This document shows, one piece after another, positions 61,367 to 64,000 of a DNA stretch of 64,000 nucleotides. The stretch comes from Bradyrhizobium sp. CCGUVB1N3. GTDB lineage: Bacteria > Pseudomonadota > Alphaproteobacteria > Rhizobiales > Xanthobacteraceae. The stretch's first letter is position 1. Each line of letters begins with the position of its first letter. The DNA lies in the NCBI RefSeq assembly GCF_024199925.1, contig NZ_JANADR010000001.1:2232001-2296000 (forward strand), given 5' to 3'. The position numbers and the translations under genes were made by a program. The notes under the pieces are model-generated. The model was given only the letters and a program-made list of their open reading frames with translations. It was not told the DNA's origin and did not search any database.

Positions 61367-62478
61367 ATGTCATGTCTTTCGTTGATCAACTGACTGTCCT
61401 GCAACAGCGTGCGCCACAAGTTCGGCGCGCCGAAGGCGCCTGATTTCGAGATCACCGCGACGCCGTCCCAGCGGCCGCCGCGAATGATCGAGCATGGCAG
61501 ACCCGGCATGATGCGTCCGGTCACCTCGAGCGCGTTTGCGCCTAGCGCAAGGCACAGCGCCCGTAAGGTCTCGCCGCCCGCGACGATCAGCGTGCCCGGC
61601 GGCTCCAGCGCCGTCGTCAGCAACGTGAGTCCGCGCGCGATGCGGCGCGCCGCCTCACCGCGGGACAGACCGGACGGGAGGTCGAACTTCGCCAGCGCAA
61701 CGCCTTCCGTACCGAGCTTGCGGCGAACCAATCCGGCGTTGTCTTCGCGAGTTTCCGCAAGCGCGACGACGGCCTCGCCGCAAGCCGCAAGCTGTGCGGC
61801 CGTCGCAGGCTGGTCCGATCCGAACAGCCCGAGGACCGGCTTGCGCAATACCGACGGCGCTGACGCATCGCTGCCGCGTGCGAGCGCGCCTGCAAGCCCA
61901 CCGCTGCCGCACCACAGGACCGGCTGCGACGCGCGGCGTCCGATCGCGACGATGCGATCGAGATCATCCTCGCTCTCGGCGTCGAAGACGCTGATGCCGG
62001 CCGGCAAATCGGTATCAAACCGCCCGGTCTGCGCGTCGAGCCCCTCGGCCGTGAGTTGCGCCAGCAGGTTCTCGCCGACCCGCGACCAGCTCCCGTCATG
62101 CGCGCGCGCATATTGCTGGCCGCCAAAGGTGCGACGACCCTGATAGGCGAAAGCCGGAGCCACGATGCAGGATCTCCATGGCCCCGATCGCAGGCACGCC
62201 CCGAGCTCGGCCGCCCAGGCGCCGCGCAACAGGCTATCGACCTTCTTGTAGGCGATCGCCCCGTCGCGCAGCAGCGGCGCGAGGCGCTCGACGATCGCAA
62301 CACTCTCCGCCCTGTCGCGCTCCCGCGTGCCGGTATCGATCGCGAGGCAGGCGGGACGTTGCGAAGGCAGCGCCTCTGCCCATGTCACTTGAAGCGGTCC
62401 GCACACGCCAACGAACTCGGCGGCCGTATCCAGCGCACCGGTCAGATCATCGGCGAGAAGGCGGAGCGATGGCCTCAC
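61363..62478 (-). CDS. Four-carbon acid sugar kinase (DUF1537, DtnK/OtnK-like)
   Basis: 371 residues, DUF1537 family kinase phosphorylating D-threonate, L-threonate or D-erythronate at C4. N-terminal RLLADDLTGALDTAAEFVG and AYKKVDSLLRGAWAAEL are the substrate-binding blocks; the C-terminal ATP-binding domain has TLIVAGGETLRALCLALGA and the terminal GAFG. Slightly shorter than many members (about 420). Flanked by overlapping neighbours on both sides (ATGA with pdxA2 and with the DapA-like gene), so the proteins are coupled. Confidence 0.9.
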   Translation of the reverse strand: MRPSLRLLADDLTGALDTAAEFVGVCGPLQVTWAEALPSQRPACLAIDTGTRERDRAESVAIVERLAPLLRDGAIAYKKVDSLLRGAWAAELGACLRSGPWRSCIVAPAFAYQGRRTFGGQQYARAHDGSWSRVGENLLAQLTAEGLDAQTGRFDTDLPAGISVFDAESEDDLDRIVAIGRRASQPVLWCGSGGLAGALARGSDASAPSVLRKPVLGLFGSDQPATAAQLAACGEAVVALAETREDNAGLVRRKLGTEGVALAKFDLPSGLSRGEAARRIARGLTLLTTALEPPGTLIVAGGETLRALCLALGANALEVTGRIMPGLPCSIIRGGRWDGVAVISKSGAFGAPNLWRTLLQDSQLINERHDI

Positions 62479-63377
62479 ACCTGCTCCTTGACGAGCCCTG
62501 TGGCCAGAAGCTTGTCGGCGTTCTCCTGCGACAACGGCAGCAGCGGCGGCCGCAGCCGGCGCCAGCCGGCGTGCCCCGTCTCTTGCGCCAGCAGCGTCTT
62601 CAGCGAAGCAATCTGCGGGAACACGGACACGCGCTCGCGCGCCTTGATGATGCGGTTCTGCGCCGCCTCGAGCGCGGCGTCATCGTCGTTATAATGACGG
62701 AATACGTAAGCGAGCTCACGCGCCACCAAATTCGAGGTTGCAGTGATGCAGCCCGCACCGCCCTTCTTCAGAAGCGGCAGCAGCAGCGGATCGGCGCCTG
62801 CAAGCACCGCAAAACCCGGGAACTTCTCGATCATCGCGGTCATGTTGGCGAAGTCGCCGGAGGAGTCCTTGATGCCGACGATGACGTCCGGATAGGCCGC
62901 GCGCAGCCGGGCGATCACCGCGTGCGGGATCGGCTGATGCGACATCTGGGGGATGTGATAGAGCACGACCTTGAGTCTGACATCAGCGACACGCTGAATG
63001 ACCTCGCTGTAGGAGGCATACAGCCCCTCGTCGGTGATGTCCTTGTAGTAGAACGGCGGCAGCATCACGACGGTGGTGACACCGAGCGAGAGGGCATGTC
63101 GCGTCAGTTCGACGGTCTCGGTCAACGCCGGCACGCCGGTTCCGGGCAGGAGCTTTGACGGCGCGATCCCCGCGCGGACGACGCTCTCGATCAGCGCCTT
63201 GCGTTCGCTCGCCGAAAACGAGTTCGCTTCACCGGTCGTGCCCAGCAACGCGATGCCGTCACAGCCTTCGCTGAGGAGACGGAGACAATGCTTGACGAAG
63301 ACGGCATGATCCGGCGCAAGATCGGCATCCAGCGGCGTCAACGCCGCGCAAAATACGCCTTTGGGCTGAACGTCCAT
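62475..63377 (-). CDS. DapA/NanA-family aldolase
   Basis: 300 residues, dihydrodipicolinate synthase/N-acetylneuraminate lyase superfamily, Schiff-base class I aldolase. GTTGEANSFSASERKAL near residue 45, catalytic Tyr in VLYHIPQM and Schiff-base Lys in IVGIKDSSGDFANM. Members of this family in sugar operons cleave 2-keto-3-deoxy sugar acids to pyruvate plus an aldehyde. ATG 63377 has GGAGGAG eight bases upstream, excluding the two ATGs further left of the frame. First gene of the operon, divergent from the IclR regulator. A true dapA is unlikely in this setting. Confidence 0.85.
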   Translation of the reverse strand: MDVQPKGVFCAALTPLDADLAPDHAVFVKHCLRLLSEGCDGIALLGTTGEANSFSASERKALIESVVRAGIAPSKLLPGTGVPALTETVELTRHALSLGVTTVVMLPPFYYKDITDEGLYASYSEVIQRVADVRLKVVLYHIPQMSHQPIPHAVIARLRAAYPDVIVGIKDSSGDFANMTAMIEKFPGFAVLAGADPLLLPLLKKGGAGCITATSNLVARELAYVFRHYNDDDAALEAAQNRIIKARERVSVFPQIASLKTLLAQETGHAGWRRLRPPLLPLSQENADKLLATGLVKEQV

Positions 63378-63404
63378 GACGAGAGCTCCTCCATTGGCAT
63401 CCGG

Positions 63405-63436
63405 CCGATCCATTGATCGGATTCCGAACAATTGTT
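63405..63436. promoter_or_regulatory. Candidate operator palindromes between DapA-like gene and IclR regulator
   Basis: Two perfect palindromes lie close together: CCGATC-CATT-GATCGG (63405-63420) and AACAATTGTT (63427-63436), 28-59 bp upstream of the DapA-like start. IclR-type regulators often bind such a site between themselves and the divergent operon. The rest of the 230-bp spacer has no gene. Confidence 0.4.
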
Positions 63437-63607
63437 GTCAAACCTTGAGGAGGTGATTAGACTTCGCGGTCGCGGCCGTCAAGCGCGCAGCCCATGCCCT
63501 TCCATTCGGGACGGCTTCCCTGCTTGCCTGGCAAGCCGAAATAGAGCGCGGATTCGCGAGGAGTTCCAACTCTTTCCGCCGGGCGTCAGACGAGGGGGAA
63601 ACGAACA

Positions 63608-64000
63608 TTGGCCAAAACCACATCGCCAGCCGACAATCCCAAGAATTTCGTGAACTCGGTGGCCAAGGCCTTCGCAGTGCTGAAGAGTTTTTCGGCCGAA
63701 GAGTTCGAACTGACGATCACGGAGATTGCCGAGCGCGCCGAGATGGACCGCGGCACGGCGTTCCGCCTGGTGCAGACGCTGGTCAAGCTCGGCTACCTCC
63801 ATGCCAATGAGGCGACGCGCCATTATCGTCTCAGCCTGAAGTGCCTCGATCTCGGCTACACGGCGCTCTCCGCCGGGAATTTGCGCGGCCAGGCCGAACC
63901 GCTGCTGCGCGAACTTGTCCCGGCGCTCGGTGACGCCGCCTCGCTCGGCGTTCTCGACGGCAGCGACGTCGTCTACCTCGCGCGCGTCAGCGCCGGCCTC
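63608..64000 (+). CDS. IclR-family transcriptional regulator (3' end outside window)
   Basis: 131 codons are visible, open at the right edge. The N-terminal winged HTH reads LTITEIAERAEMDRGTAFRLVQTLVKLGYL followed by RHYRLSLKCLDLGYTALSAG, then the start of the IclR effector domain (DAASLGVLDGSDVVYLARVSAG). The start is a TTG at 63608 with GAGGGGGA nine bases upstream; later GTG codons in the same frame would remove part of the N terminus. Divergent from the aldolase/kinase/PdxA2 operon, which it most likely controls in response to a sugar acid. Confidence 0.88.
   Translation, partial: MAKTTSPADNPKNFVNSVAKAFAVLKSFSAEEFELTITEIAERAEMDRGTAFRLVQTLVKLGYLHANEATRHYRLSLKCLDLGYTALSAGNLRGQAEPLLRELVPALGDAASLGVLDGSDVVYLARVSAGL

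Noticed and set aside
1..64000. tRNA, rRNA, CRISPR, insertion sequence or prophage features
   Set aside because: No cloverleaf, repeat-spacer, transposase or phage gene was seen on either strand by eye; a tRNA scan would be needed to exclude a cryptic tRNA.

Overview
The window is GC-rich, densely packed chromosomal DNA of an alphaproteobacterium. Gene content (SorC-, ROK- and IclR-controlled sugar clusters, DUF992, DUF6894 and DUF1269 proteins, a NikR box, lysine/pipecolate genes) fits Bradyrhizobium or a close relative; this is inference from gene style, because there is no rRNA gene in the window. I saw no tRNA, rRNA, insertion sequence, prophage or CRISPR array.

Left block (1-20 kb). A nickel/cobalt permease runs off the left edge behind a textbook NikR operator. 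Next to it is a carbohydrate or polyol locus built on two divergent operons around a SorC-family regulator. The leftward arm encodes a binding protein, two permeases, two dissimilar ATPases, an FGGY kinase, a 2-hydroxyacid dehydrogenase, a class II aldolase and GlpD. The rightward arm encodes a second, small FGGY kinase, a HAD phosphatase and a second class II aldolase. Its substrate is not obvious. It is followed by a leftward trio (mu-crystallin-like reductase, AmaA-like oxidase, AmaB-like aldehyde dehydrogenase) that fits pipecolate/lysine breakdown to aminoadipate.

Middle block (20-43 kb). This looks like a stress or respiration-related island: a sensorless histidine kinase with two NarL/FixJ-type response regulators, an outer-membrane barrel protein, arginine deiminase with an ArcD-type antiporter, an RND pump, a free-standing cation antiporter module resembling MbhA-H (with an MbhD-E-F fusion and no MrpA), DUF1269 and BI-1 membrane proteins, a second ArcD-like permease, an AI-2E family permease, DUF992 and HdeD proteins and several small exported proteins. 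A roughly 20-bp sequence related to AGGAAATCACCCAATATTCC recurs in four intergenic regions here, pointing toward the adjacent genes, and may define a local regulon.

Right block (43-64 kb). A second RND pump and an RbbA-type exporter operon (HlyD protein, double-ATPase/permease fusion, ABC-2 permease) are followed, on the other strand, by a sugar or sugar-acid locus. This has a ROK repressor with its operator, a CUT1 transporter and an aldose-dehydrogenase-like SDR, and behind it a DapA-like aldolase, DUF1537 kinase, PdxA2 and iron alcohol dehydrogenase operon facing an IclR regulator that runs off the right edge. The kinase plus PdxA2 pair indicates four-carbon sugar acid (threonate/erythronate-like) catabolism feeding dihydroxyacetone phosphate.
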